Shown: piece by piece, positions 22,701 through 34,313 of the stretch
Numbering within the stretch: position 1 is the stretch's first letter
Layout of the letters: each line of letters starts with the position of its first letter
Assembly (NCBI GenBank): GCA_013350335.1
Contig: CM023534.1
Span: 18,185,302-18,249,301 of the forward strand
DNA length: 64,000 nt
Source: Chimonanthus salicifolius
Taxonomy: Eukaryota; Streptophyta; Magnoliopsida; Laurales; Calycanthaceae
Reading direction: 5' to 3'
Made by a program: the position numbers and the translations under genes
The notes under the pieces: model-generated
Database searches by the model: none
Told to the model about the DNA's origin: nothing
What the model saw: only the letters and a program-made list of their open reading frames with translations

Positions 22701-23484
22701 GTCATCTACTTTGGAGCTTCGTGCATTCTCTGACCCTGGATGGGCCGGTGATCCTTCTGATCGCAAATTTACTACTGGCTTTTGTGTTTTCTTGGGTGAT
22801 TCTCTTATTTCATGGAAAAGCAAGAAACAGGATGTTGTTGCTCGTTCATCTGCTGAAGCTGAGTATAGGACTATAGCTTCTACCACCGCGGAGATCGTTT
22901 GGCTTCGTTGGTTACTTGCAGACATGGGTGTCTCTCTCTCTATACCCACGCCTATGTATTGTGATAATAAGAGTGCTATTCAAATAGCTCATAACTCCGT
23001 CTTTCATGAGCGCACCAAGCATATTGAGTTGGACTGTTACTTTGTGCGTCATCATCTTCAGCTTGGCACTGTTTCTCTTCCATTTATCCCTTATGCCTTG
23101 CAACTGGTTGACTTCTTCACGAAGTCTCATACCATTTCACGCTTTGCTTTTCTTCTTAGCAAACTCTCGATGCTTACCATTGTAACATCATCAGTTTGAC
23201 AGCGGATGTTAGATTAGACTAATATTACTTGATTATATTACTTGTATAGGGGTAACTTAGTCATTTTATTCATGTTCATTTAGGGTTTACCTTTTATATA
23301 TTATTGTCTTAATCAATGGTAAAACCAACGTTTATTGGATTGTAATAATTAGCAGTAGCAGTATTATTTTTTCACAAATCGTAAGTTTCTGACAAGTGAG
23401 TATTGTTTTCTTCAGTCAAGCAGAAAAGAATTAGCAGATGATATTAAAGAATTAGAGAGAAAGATTGCTAGAAGGGATGACTAG
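16718..23484 (+). CDS. CURT1/CAAD-domain thylakoid protein, five-exon model
   Basis: CURT1 proteins oligomerise at grana margins and bend thylakoid membranes. Proposed exons: 16718-16757, 17421-17500, 17589-17696, 18549-18620 and 23416-23484. All have GT-AG borders and compatible phases, giving 122 codons. Exons 2-5 read [20 protein letters not shown], then a first hydrophobic helix ([14 protein letters not shown]), [19 protein letters not shown] as the second, and a charged C-terminal helix ([20 protein letters not shown]) ending in TAG. This is the CAAD fold: an amphipathic helix, two membrane helices and a second amphipathic helix. Exon 1 ([13 protein letters not shown]) joins in phase but gives a very short transit peptide, so a further 5' exon between 16758 and 17420 may be missing. 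Intron 3 holds a hAT element and intron 4 a copia element. Confidence 0.85.
17888..18355. mobile_element. hAT-type MITE with CGGGTCGGGT arrays, in CURT1-like intron 3
   Basis: The terminal inverted repeats TAGGGCTGCAACTCGGGT are identical over 18 bases at both ends. The 8-bp duplication AGTGGGAT is perfect (17880-17887 and 18356-18363). The 468-bp interior is built from many CCCGACCCGAA-like units on the + strand, with no coding capacity. TIR and TSD fit a hAT MITE. Confidence 0.93.
18663..18803 (+). repeat. 5' LTR of the copia element (141 bp)
   Basis: TGTTAGATTAGGCTAATATT at the start, GGATTGTAATA at the end. It has the same length as the 3' copy and about 4% mismatch. Confidence 0.92.
18804..18815 (+). 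promoter_or_regulatory. Primer-binding site of the copia element
   Basis: TGGTGTCAAAGC abuts the LTR. It matches the usual tRNA-Met-complementary TGGTATCAGAGC at 10 of 12 bases. Confidence 0.75.
18977..23199 (+). pseudogene. Degenerate copia gag-pol
   Basis: Gag likely starts at 18977 ([18 protein letters not shown]), where the context is good. It has the copia gag core and a CCHC knuckle ([14 protein letters not shown], near 19716-19760). A frame change lies in 19850-19990. Protease keeps DSG (near 20035). The integrase zinc region (WHSRLSH) is cut by TGA at 20542-20544 inside a CxxC, where TGG is expected. The integrase core keeps GDLGGEY and [13 protein letters not shown]. Reverse transcriptase has QMDVKNAF, then a one-base loss near 21992-22000, then [12 protein letters not shown] and LYVDD (22222-22233). 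Another frameshift at 22640-22690 precedes RNase H ([35 protein letters not shown]). Full domain content but not functional. Confidence 0.92.
23207..23347 (+). repeat. 3' LTR of the copia element (141 bp)
   Basis: It begins TGTTAGATTAGACTAATATT after GACAGCGGA, which serves as a short purine tract, and ends GGATTGTAATA before ATTAG. Confidence 0.92.
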
Positions 23485-26400
23485 GTTCAGATTGGCTCAG
23501 CCAAAAGTTTGTCAAATGTCAACTGGCATAAGCTTCTAGCCTTTGAAAAATGGTGCCTTGTAAACACCAGCAGCCAATTCCTTTTCTGTGGAAACTTAAA
23601 TGTATAGAAGTTGTCTTTATAGCCAAGGAAAATATCCCCGCCCTTTTTAGCTTCAAAATGGTATCTAATATAAGAATAGTTAGACGATTGCCACTCATCT
23701 CAAAGGCCAATACCGGATATAGAGGCTTGCGTGCGCTTTGAAGATTACTTGAATGCTCTAGACACCTTGATCATAAAAAAAAGAGATAAGAATAATTAGA
23801 ATCTAACATGAGAAAATACTTAATATATGAAATTCATGTTTTCAAGTATTCATTAGCGATAAATATCTTGTATTACAATTCATAATTTTTTTTGAGTTTC
23901 ATAAAAATGTTCGAGTATTACAAAAATTACACACACTCTAAAATCTATCAATCACATTAAGAACTCTTAATTTAATTGTAAAATTATTTTTTTTATCTTT
24001 TTATTCAGTTTTTAACATGAAGAAGCATCTTAAAAAAATTGACTTTTATCAAAATTTTAGATGAAAAATCATACAAACACCCTACAAATTATGTGTTAAC
24101 ACATTTCCATTGAATTTTGTAAGCATTAAATATTATTTTATAAAATTACTTTTTAAAAAAATCTGAAATTTGAGCTTATTATAGAGTTGAAATTTGAAAA
24201 AGTTGATGAAAATAACTCATAATGATCAAAATTGATGAAAATAGTTTAAAAAAACTCAAAAATCAAATAATTTCCTTTTAAACTTCTTCACATTCAAAAA
24301 AACAATTATGAAAATAATTAAAAAATTGGTTGAAAATATTTTTTTATAAAAATCAACATCGGCCGATACTGGCCAATACGTAGTAGCTGTACCATTACGA
24401 TCGTCATGCTGATTTGATACTAATGACAAGCTGACACATTGCATGATGATGACGAACATGATTGTTGACACTCCCAATATAGTCCATATACAGTCTCAAA
24501 TATATACATAAGGGATTCTAATTACATCTTCAATGGATCCCACTTGAAGGAGGAGACCAGGCCTAAACCCTAACTTAGAAGTGGTAGTCGAATGAGAAGG
24601 AGGCACAAGATAGTTAAAATTTAGTCAATTTACCTATTTTTTTCATTGGTAAGAAATGAACAGTAGTTTTATAGGCATATTTGAAGCATCAAATGATATC
24701 AGATTTTCACAAAAATGGATTTGTTAGAAAGCTTGTTCAATTACTTTTCCAACAAGCCTCAATTTGCATAATTTTTATTTACGTAGCTTGAGTTATAACG
24801 GTTTTTCTAAGTAGATGTCAAATGAATGTCTCAAGACCTACTCTCTCCTCGTGGCCAGCTTCTCTCCTACTTTTGGTTGAAGACTCTTAGTTGAAACGGC
24901 AAGTCACAAGTCCAAAGTGTCCTCATGCCATTGGTAGGCCATTAATCTCTTTGATTTTGATTGGTTGCAAGTAGGTAGATAGGATTAAGGTCTAGAATGA
25001 CTCACGCCAATTGAATGTTTGGAAATGGTTACCACACCACAATCCCTTAATTTTCTCTAATTTTCATGCCTATATAATCTAATTTTACCATTGTAATTCC
25101 CCCCTCAATTATAGTATAAATAGAGGTGGGATGTTCCATTTTAAGCCACCGAATTTTGGCTAAAGTTATTTTGAAGTTAATTACTTCCAGAGAGTTGGAA
25201 ATTTTTTCTCAAGTAAATTTCTCATTGTTTCTAGTTTCTTTAATTTAATTGAATTAATTGAATACTTGTTTCTCCACATTTTAATTCATCATATAAATTA
25301 AGTCATTTTGAATTCTAGAATAGCATATTTCTTTTAATTCACTTAAACTAGAAACTAATTTATTGAAATTTAGTCTACTTCCTAAGATTTGCAAGTGTTC
25401 GTTTTTGAAAAAGAAACCACTTTGATTTTTTCTGGAGTAAGATTTCAATTTGATTTGTTAATTGAAGACTAAAAAAGGTCCAGAATACCATCTTAACCTT
25501 CATCAGCTTTTCATAAATTTACTTTCTTTTATGCATAAATAAGAAATTCAGCCGAATAATTTGGGGTAGTTGCAGTCATGCTAGACTCATCTGGGCTGAA
25601 ATGTTGTTTCTTATCTTATTGTTTCCTTTTATCGCTTCCCAAATTTTAGTTTTCTAATTTTCCGTAATATCTTCCTTGATTGAAGAAAGGAATGCTTTAT
25701 TTATTGCTTAGAGTTGAAAGTAAACATATGAAGAAGAGTTTATTCCAAATCAACTCACGGAGTTAGGAGGCCGGGTTCCACCATTTCTTTTTTTCTCTCT
25801 TCTTCCCTTTTTTTTTTTATTTTAAACCATAGTTATAGATACATCTAAACGCACAGAACAACGCGGGTACGCTTCAAAATCTAACTTTATGGATTCATGC
25901 TGGGTTTTTTATATGGTGCATACCTAAATAGCGGAATCCATAGTGATTTTGAATTCCCACTTATTAATTGGGTCCAGGTCTTGGTCTGAGTCCATGGTCC
26001 AAATTCAACCAAATGAAATCCCTAAACTAGAACCCTACAAATTGTACAATGGTGCCCTACAAGTTTGACCATTTTAATGGAACACTAATTTTCCTAACTA
26101 TTTTGAGGTGACTTTTTTTCATATTAGAAGTGAGACCAATCTTCGCAAACACAACACTCGTAAGCCTCACGATCAAGTTTAGCCTTGGAGTGGTCGAACT
26201 GAGGATTACAGTTCTAATCCCACAAAAGTTCAATCTAACTGAGCCATCTGTACAAGTTAACGAGACACTCATTGTGCACTACTGCCATGGTTTTCGTTTG
26301 TCCAAGTCACATACTTAGTGTGCTGATGATTTTAGATGGGCTTAATGATGTAGAATTTAGGAAAATAAACCCCAAAAGAAAAAAAAAAAAATGTAAAGTT

Positions 26401-27210
26401 GGTCGAAGAATGATGATTATGCAGCGTTTAATAGCTTGGCTATGCTTCAAATCTTCAATTTCCTCCGTCCATCTTATAATCTTAATAGGGCCGTGTTACT
26501 TGAACAACATGGCCTTCTTGGTTGGCAGGGTTCAAAATTTGATGGGGCCGAGATCTCAATCTCGGACGAATTTTAGACCCCTACTTGGTGGACAATAGAG
26601 TAGCACAAACTTCAATTTGCAAAAATTATGCAAAAAATTATTTATTGTGAATCAATTCAAAAAAACTGATGTCTCAACTTTTAGATTGTTGGGTGCATTG
26701 TCATTGAAAGTTTCACAATAATTTGTAGTTACAACAGATAATTTCTCATTTGTTTGCAATCATTTCTATGAAAATTTGATTTTTTTAGAACTTTTATTTT
26801 TGTAACAAATGTAATTTATAGACTTTATGTTTCATTATTATCAATTTCTATTGTGATGCGACAAACAGGTTCTTACAGTGTTTCATCAATCAAATTTTAT
26901 CGGTTATTGGTGAGGTGTGGGTTTAGGCCTTTCATGGGACGAAGCAGTGTCAAGTCCAATTCGAACCCATTTCAAGTGAATGGGTTCCTTTGAACATATA
27001 TAAATAGCCTAATGTGGTTGGGTTTCGAATCATTATTTAGCCCATCTACCTAAATGAGTGGGCTTAGGTTTATAGAGTAAACTCACGAAGTCTGGACCTT
27101 TCGTGTAATCAGTCCACATAGGTTACATTTAGTCATTTTTCCTTTCTATAATTTGTTGAAAAGAATTATGAACACCTACATGGAATAAGAGAATGACCAT
27201 TGAATGACTT
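23485..27210. other. CURT1-like 3' flank and intergenic DNA
   Basis: No gene recognised over 3.7 kb. It includes ATCGGCCGATACTGGCC near 24357-24375, resembling the ends of the small hAT MITE at 10776-10924. A degraded repeat-like stretch near 26150-26290 (GATCAAGTTTAGCCTTGGAG) resembles 62130-62160 (ATCAAGTTTAGCGCGGGAGG). The rest is AT-rich unique-looking sequence. Confidence 0.4.
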
Positions 27211-27610
27211 TGTTGATCAGAAATTGACCGGAGAAGAGGGTGAATTGGGTCAATACAAACTTTTTAGATTTCTTAAATTACACAAATTTGAAAAAATAAA
27301 ATGTAAACTCTTAATTAAATAATGCACAAGTAAATAGAAGAGTAGAGAAGATAAGGAAAGATTGAACTCAAGATTTTTATAAGGTTTGACGTCCTTACTT
27401 ACTTCATCGCCTCAAGTACACCATTTAAGGATTAAAATCACTAAGTTTCTCCTTCAATGGTGGAGAAGAAACCAATTACAAAACTTGAGTATATCACTCT
27501 TCAGATTTGAAGCAGAAGACCGTCTCCTATCTCCACTAGGATTACACCAACTCTTTACAAATGAATCTCTCAAATAAAAGCAATAAGGTTACAAAATGTA
27601 ACTCAGGAAT

Positions 27611-28324
27611 TGTTAGCGTTTATTAGCGAAAATAATAAACACACCCGAAAATAATGTCAGAATAAATCACACAAGCACAACACCAAAGAATTTACGTGGT
27701 TCGACCCACCTTTGGCCTACGTCCACAGAGCGTAAATCCTTTTATTAAGAGAAGAGATACAATTACAAGAGAGATCCAAGTAGTTTGTACCCAAACTAAA
27801 ACCAGTGTCTCCACCAACCAGCAACTCACGATCAGCACCTTGCCAATCTTACCTCTGCTGTCTTGCTGATCTGCTATACACGGTGTTGTATTCAGCCTGC
27901 CCTGCAAGCTATTCCTCCTGTGAACACAATATGCAGACCCACTCCTCTCTGTATGGCAGAACCGAATCTGCTGTCCTTTCCTCTCAGTCGTGGTGTTTGT
28001 CCTGTCCAAAGCACTCCTCAAATCTCTTGAGTATATATAGATGGCAGCCAGTCGGTCCCTTGACTTTAACTAAGCAATTGCCTATTACATAAACTTCCCA
28101 CGTTGAGAGTCCTTTGCTAATAAGGACACGTCTCTGTTATTGGAGTCTTGCTAAGAATACACCATGTATATATTAAGACATTGCCAAGAATTAACAGATT
28201 CGTGTACAGTTGTTGCCTAAATCCAATAGGATTTCCTTCTACTCTTTAAGAATATGATTCAGCCTCTTTCCTTATTTGGAGTCTTACCCAATTTTATGAT
28301 TGGATTTGAGCCACATACGCAACA
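27611..28324 (-). repeat. 3' LTR of copia family A element
   Basis: 714 bp, TGTTAGCGTT to CATACGCAACA on the + strand. It contains ACGTGGTTCG near 27692, a block also seen in the LTR at 60188-60902. Confidence 0.92.
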
Positions 28325-28515
28325 ATCTCCACCTTGGCGAGAATCCACCGATCCTCTAGAGATAATTGTGACAACGCTCTCCACTGCATCTACACATTAT
28401 GCACCCCTGTGGACACCGACCACTCCTGGCCAAGCTCCACCTGCAGTTGCATCCTTTTGCATCTCAGTACGAGATGCACGCATCCCCACGCTCAGGGATG
28501 CTCCACCTGTCTTCT

Positions 28516-30042
28516 TTAATTAGAAGAATTGGCCAAACCCAAGCCTTGCTTGGACTTGACAGCTATCCACCGCTTTGTCGGACCCGTCGTACTTTTCACT
28601 TTGTGGCACATCGACGTTTTTACCTTTCCCTTCGTGCTTTCACCTGCATCATGGAAACCAGACAAAAAACCACAACCATCTAGTGCAAAAGTAACTTTAC
28701 TCTTCGGGTCAGTCCTCACTGGAGTCTTGCGGGTCCTTCTCCTTCTGTCCACACCCCAATTAGGAGATCCTTGCTGTCTGTCAATTACTGTGTTCCCTAA
28801 CAGCGTATACAGACTACCTTGTCTCTTTCCCTTCATAACTATCATAGCTCCCTTAACCACTTTGAGAACCCCATCCTTAGTTTTGAAGGCGAATCCCTCC
28901 GATTCGAGAATACCCAATGAAATTAAATTCATTTTTAAATCCGGGACATGACGCACATTCTCAAGCGTCTTCACCATACCATCAAACATTTTGATTTTTA
29001 TAGTCCCGATCCCGATAATTTTGCTAATTGCCCCATTACCCATTTGGACAACTCCTCCATTGCATGGTTTGTATGTATCAAACCATTCCCTCATCGGACA
29101 CATCTGATAGGTACACCCTGAATCTAAAATCCAATTATTGTTTAGATTTTCCGTACCTTTTGTGACTGTACACACAACTACTTATGCTATAGCATCACGA
29201 TCATCGCTTGATTGAGCTGAATTTTGTGATCTGGCCTCCCGATCACGTTTCAGCTGATTGCAGTCCCTTATCATGTGTCCTTTCTTCTCACAATAATAGC
29301 AGCTGAATTTACCTGCACCCCTTGATTTTGACCTCGACCACCTTTGGTTTTTGGAGTCTCTCCCGACTCCTCTGCCGCGCTGCTATTCCACCTGAGCCAA
29401 CACCAGTCCACCTGAATTGGATGTATTTGTTGGCGCCCTGATGGTCTCCGTCTGCAGCAATGCAGCGATCACCTCGTCCACTGTCACGGTCTCTCTACCA
29501 ACCAGTAGAGTGGTCACCACTGTATTAAAGGAAGGGGGAAGAGACGCCAATAATATTACGGCCTTGTCGACCTCCTCAAATCTCACATCAACACTCGCTA
29601 GTTGAGTGATGATTTTGTTGAATGCATGTAGATGATCTAGGAAGTTGGTTCCTTCTTCCATCCGCAACTGGTACAGTTGTTTTCTCAGGATCAACTTGTT
29701 TGTGAGCGACTTCGCCATATACAGAGTCTCCAATTTCTTCCATAATTCTGTTGCAGAAGTTTCATCAAAAACAAGATATGTTACCTCCGGTGCCAAACAC
29801 ATCCGTATGGTTGCCACCGCCTTCATCTGTAGTTCATTCCACGCATCATCTGACATGGTATCCTTTATTTTGTCCTTCCCTTTCTCGTCAGAAGAACTTG
29901 GCTTCTTCCTCTCATGCAGTGCTTTATGTAGCCCTTGATGTACAAGAATATCCTTTACTGAACTCCGCCAAAGGCTGAAGTTGTTTTTCCCGTCGAAGGG
30001 CTCCACCTCGAACTTTGTGCTCGGCAGTCCTCTCATGCCCAT
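28516..30042 (-). pseudogene. gag-protease of copia family A, two in-frame stops
   Basis: One - strand frame runs from 30042 to 28516. It holds a Tork/Tnt1-like gag (VEPFDGKNNFSLWRSSVKD, LYMAKSLTNKLILRKQLY, DEVIAALLQTE), a CCHC knuckle (CYYCEKKGHMIRDC, near 29270-29310), and the protease start WILDSGCTYQMC with RHVPDLKMNLISLG. The frame then passes without a shift into a basic tail (RRRRTRKTPVRTDPKSKVTF). Stops lie at 29383-29385, where TAG probably replaces TGG, and 29182-29184. No integrase or reverse transcriptase follows. The closest lineage is inferred from gag only. Confidence 0.88.
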
Positions 30043-30102
30043 TGTGTTGTATTCCGATCTCCCACAATTCCCTGGTCTCCAACCAAAGCTACTGATACCC
30101 CT

Positions 30103-30816
30103 TGTTAGCGTTTATTAGTGGAAATAATAAACACACCCGAAAATAATGTCGGAATAAATCACACAAGCACAACACCAAAGAATTTACGTGGTTCGGCCCA
30201 CCTTTGGCCTACGTCCACAGAGCGTGAATCCTTTTATTAAGAGAAGAGATACAATTACAAGAGAGATCCAAGTAGTTTGTACCCAAACTAAAACCAGTGT
30301 CTCCTCCAACCAGCAACTCACGATCAGCACCTTGCCAATCTTACCTCTGCTGTCTTGCTGATCTGCTATACACGGTGTTGTATTCAGCCTGCCCTGCAAG
30401 CTATTCCTCCTGTGAACACAATATGCAGACCCACTCCTCTCTGTATGGCAGAACCGAATCTGCTGTCCTTTCCTCTCAGTCGTGGTGTTTGTCCTGTCCA
30501 AAGCACTCCTCAAATCTCTTGAGTATATATAGATGGCAGCCAGTCGGTCCCTTGACTTTAACTAAGCAATTGCCTATGACATAAACTTCCCACGTTGAGA
30601 GTCCTTTGCTAATAAGGACACGTCTCTGTTATTGGAGTCTTGCTAAGAATACACCATGTATATATTAAGACATTGCCAAGAATTAATAGATTCGTGTACA
30701 GTTGTTGCCTAAATCCAATAGAATTTCCTTCTACTCTTTAAGAGTATGATTCAACCTCTTTCCTTATTTGGAGTCTTACCCAATTTTATGATTGGATTTG
30801 AGCCACATATGTAACA
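30103..30816 (-). repeat. 5' LTR of copia family A element
   Basis: 714 bp, the same length as its partner and about 98% identical. It is the 5' LTR because the primer-binding site lies inside its left border (about 30086-30100). Confidence 0.92.
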
Positions 30817-31647
30817 GGAATAGCTCTCAAAGATGTACGAATTTTGTAATACCCTGCCCCGAATTAAGCATGTCTTAGCTAAATTTCGTATTTTAACCGG
30901 TTGTTCTCGAGGTTTTCAGTCAGGGCTTCAAGGAAAGCCCAAGTTTGGCCCAATCCGAGCTCGTGAGCTCAGAGATCCAGCCCGTTCAGCTGGAGGGGTA
31001 TTTTGGTAATTTGCCGATTGTTGTGATTATTTCTCTAAATTGTGTGATTTGATGATCTTTATTGGTGAATAATACTCTCTTTAATGAAGAATTGCATTTA
31101 TTATTTTAAAATGATTTAATTTTCAGAAAATAATATTTATTTATCGCCCGTCGGAACCCCGAAAGAGAGTTTTAATTATTTTAAATAATTTCGGGAAAAA
31201 GATAAATTTTGAAAATGGTATTGGGTGTTAGACCATTTTAAGATTGATCTAGATATTTCATTTCATCTCAAAATAAGATTTACAAATTAGTTATTTTTAC
31301 ATTTGTTTAATTAAGTAATTTTGGGTAAAATGTGATTTTGTTTAAATCAAAGGTTTTTATTGAGAGATAAAAACTGAAATTTTTATGGTAACCTAAGTTT
31401 TAAAAACCCAACCCATCTATAGGGTTGGATCTGATTTTGGAGTTTTAAATTTATTACTCATAGTTCAAAAATCAGTTTTTATTAATCTGAGGCCCTTTCT
31501 GCAAATAGAAAATTTTCAAGGGACTGATCTGCAAAAGCAGAGCAGCCTGCACACGGCATGCCGCGTGCACTGGCCGTTCGGCGGTGATCATCACCTTCTG
31601 CCGTCCCGTCCCATCGGATTTCAGCCGATTTTCCGGCGAGAGGAGCC

Positions 31648-31655
31648 TATAAATT
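31648..31655 (+). promoter_or_regulatory. Putative TATA box of the gypsy LTR
   Basis: TATAAATT in a GC-richer context (GAGCCTATAAATTCAAG), followed by a pyrimidine-rich stretch suited to transcription start. The same element recurs at 38244-38251 in the 3' LTR. Functional use is inferred. Confidence 0.45.
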
Positions 31656-32141
31656 CAAGTCCCCTTCTTCCTTTTCAAATCCCAGCAATTCTTCTCTTCT
31701 CTGCTCTCTGTTTGATTTCCGACCGACCGAACCTGAGCTGCTGTTTTTCAGTAACAGTAAGCTTAAGGAAAGATTTTCAAAAATCTGAATTTCAACCCAG
31801 GAATCAAAACCAAGGTATCCATTGCATTCCTTTTTAAATTCTAACCGATTTAGAATCAAGAAAATCAGTTTTTGACCATGTTTTCAATCAGAAAAACCAG
31901 TTTTAAGTTTTAAGGAAAACCATGGGTTTCATGTACCCGTGAGGATTTGACCTTAAAATCGGATGGCCCTTCGAGCTTCTGAGCTCCAAACCAATCCCTG
32001 TGGAAAGAGGGCTCCCAGAGGAGTCCATCAAACCAGACCGATGTGAAAAACGAATCCGGGAAGCCCTCCCTTTTTGGAATCGTATTTCACTGTTCATCCG
32101 CCGTCACTGTCTGCAGGTGCAGACAGCTGAGGAAGACGACT

Positions 32142-32580
32142 CTCGGAAGGTCCGAGAGCCGTTCTTCGGAAGGTCCGAACCTTCGGACGGTCCGACCCTC
32201 GGACGTTCCGAGCTTCACCCCGAAGCCCAGCACGCCCGAGGTAAACCTGACCCTTCGGACGTTCCGAGCTCACCCGAAGCCCAGAACGCCCGAGGCAAGC
32301 TTTTGGGCGGACCGAGCCCAGCTCGGAAGGACCGAGCCAAGCTCGGAAAGGCCGACCCTCTCGGACGTTCCGAACCTAGTATTCGGACGTTCCGAACTCT
32401 GTAGACCCACCGAGACTCCTGTTTTCTGTTTTCTCTGTTTCGGATGGACTTCGGAAGGTCCGAGACCCAGTCTTCGGACGATCCGAAGTAAGGCCTCAAG
32501 ATCCGAGGCCAGTAACTCAGTTTGGAGTGGTTCGGACGATCCGAAGCCACTGTACCCTTGTTCCGAGGTGATGTTCCGAG
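32142..32580 (+). repeat. Array of about 12 short TCGGA-NNN-TCCGA palindromes (5' LTR)
   Basis: Units such as CTCGGAAGGTCCGAG, TTCGGAAGGTCCGAA, CTCGGACGTTCCGAG, TTCGGACGTTCCGAA and TTCGGACGATCCGAA recur with variable spacing. Each is an inverted repeat of TCGGA with a 3-5 base centre. The array is rich in CpG. Confidence 0.92.
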
Positions 32581-34301
32581 GGACCCATTTTGAAAATGAT
32601 AAAATATTGTTGGAACAATGTTTTTGTCTAATATTATTGATTATTGATGTGTCTTATAAATTGTTGTGATTTATACCCCCTTGTTAAATAAAATTGTACT
32701 AACTCATTTTCCTCTTATTATTTATAGTGTAAATACTATAGTATACGCTTTCAGTCCGACACTAGTCGGGAACTGAGTGATTCACTTTCAGGACGACACT
32801 ATAGTCGGGTACTGGGTGACCTCGAGGCCTACTCAAAATGTCAGCTCTGGTCCATATCCAGAAGACAACCGAGAAGTGACCAGAGGATCTAGACCTTACT
32901 CAATAAGTCAATCTGGTCAATGCCCAGAAGACAATATGAGTTTGGACTGAGCCCCTTTTTACTATATTATTATCTTGTGGATAATTTAAAAAGGATAGAA
33001 ACCAAGTAAGAGACTCATTTCCATGAACCCTGTATATTTTGTGGGAAAACGTGTGATTTCCAAAATACTACGTATAAGTACGTATCTGATATGTATATTG
33101 ATTGTGCACTTGTATGTTGTTTGACAGAGACCGCGAAACCACACGATCAAGGTGAGGGAACTTAACTTTGCAGTTAAAATGTAAACAGGTTTGGTTATTG
33201 GATATGGATATCGAACAATGAGTGGTTTCAGATTTGATGAACCCACTCATATGTCTGAATGTGACGCACTATGGTAAGAGTGCTTATGATGCTGGCCTAG
33301 ACTCGACGCACTGTGGTAAGAGTGCTGACGATGATTGTGATATTACGATGTTGATCGTATGAGTGTGTATTACTGCTCCCACGTGCCTGGACTATTGAAT
33401 CAATATCGGCCATATGAGAGATGGTTTATGTCTACTGGACCACGGGTGGACTGTGGGGCGTCAGTTGCTGACTTGAGGGTGTCAGTACCGGCTACGTTTA
33501 AGAGCCGGAGATATACTTGCAAGGATGTATTTTGACCGTGTCGGGACTTAATACTATTGTTGTCAATATGGTGCCAAGAGGTTACGGTGGATGACAGTAG
33601 TAATGGAAAGATGATGAAAGGATGAAAATGATGATGAGGCTTTATATTGTGATTCTATTATCAAACATGAGATGTTATATTACAACTGTTGATTATATAT
33701 TCACCTGTTGTTTACTTAACTGCATTGTTATATTTCTTTCACTGGGCTAGTTAGCTCACCCCACTCACCTTTCAGGCATTGAACCAGAGGAGGAGGACCC
33801 TCCGTTTGAGGCTTAGTGTGGTTAAGCTGCGGCGTTGCTTTGGGATTCCCACTGAGGGGAATACCCTTGTGTTTATACTTTCTGGTTCTTGGAACCATTT
33901 TCCTTTGTAAAGTACCGAGTGTGGTACTTGGCGTGCGTCAATGGGTTGAACTAGGACTGCTGCGTTTCTGTAGCTACTCTGATGTGATTTTGTAAACGAT
34001 GTAATAGGCCATGTTGCCTTTTTGACAATGTTTGGAATGATGAATCAATGATTGAATTTTCCTACGCCTTGTATTAATCAATGTTGGGTTTGATTTGAGC
34101 ATGTTATGTTATGTTGTTATTATGTTTTGGTTTTTGAGAGAAGCATATGGTACATGTTTGAGTCCACTTAACGGGCTAATGTGTAACCACTGGGCCTAAC
34201 TGTTGATCCGGCCCAGTAAGAATGCTTGTGGTTCAGTTTATCTTTCAAAAAAAAAATCAGTCGCGTTCCGGGCCCATCGGTCGGGTCGGGGCGTGACAGC
34301 T

Positions 34302-34313
34302 TGGTATCAGAGC
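34302..34313 (+). promoter_or_regulatory. Primer-binding site of the gypsy element
   Basis: TGGTATCAGAGC, 3 bases after the LTR, perfectly complementary to the 3' end of plant initiator tRNA-Met. Confidence 0.93.

Larger units (their letters stand above)
18663..23347 (+). mobile_element. Ty1/copia retrotransposon in CURT1-like intron 4
   Basis: Flanked by a perfect 5-bp duplication ATTAG (18658-18662 and 23348-23352). Two 141-bp LTRs differ at about 6 positions. The LTRs start TG and end TA, a non-canonical terminus known mainly among copia elements with short LTRs. A tRNA-Met-type primer-binding site (TGGTGTCAAAGC) directly follows the left LTR. The internal region holds gag, protease, integrase, reverse transcriptase and RNase H in copia order, in the same sense as the host gene, but broken by frameshifts and a nonsense codon. 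Small LTRs and gag type suggest the Ale/Retrofit lineage, which I could not confirm. Confidence 0.93.
27611..30816 (-). mobile_element. Gag-protease-only copia element (family A), complete ends
   Basis: Two 714-bp LTRs (27611-28324 and 30103-30816) differ at only about 13 positions and are flanked by a perfect 5-bp duplication GGAAT (27606-27610 and 30817-30821). On the - strand, a GGTATCAGT primer-binding site lies just inside the right LTR and a purine tract (CCAAGGTGGAGAT) just before the left one. The 1.78 kb interior carries gag and the start of the protease domain, then passes directly into the region before the purine tract. Integrase, reverse transcriptase and RNase H are absent. The same join is present in the relative at 60188-62014. 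Confidence 0.92.
30845..34298 (+). repeat. 5' LTR of the gypsy element (3454 bp)
   Basis: It begins TGTAATACCCTGCCC and ends GGGGCGTGACA. From left to right it contains a putative TATA box, an array of TCGGA/TCCGA palindromes (32142-32580), a pair of repeats around GACACTAGTCGGG/GACACTATAGTCGGG (32757-32820), and a pair around GACGCACTATGGTAAGAGTGC (33264-33330). Long open frames at 32000-32669 come from the palindrome array and recur unchanged in the other LTR. Confidence 0.95.

Noticed and set aside
32000..32669. Overlapping 134- and 208-codon open frames in the gypsy LTR, repeated exactly at 38596-39265
   Set aside because: Their identity between the two copies is explained by LTR duplication. 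The composition comes from the TCGGA/TCCGA array, and there is no domain resemblance or separate conservation.
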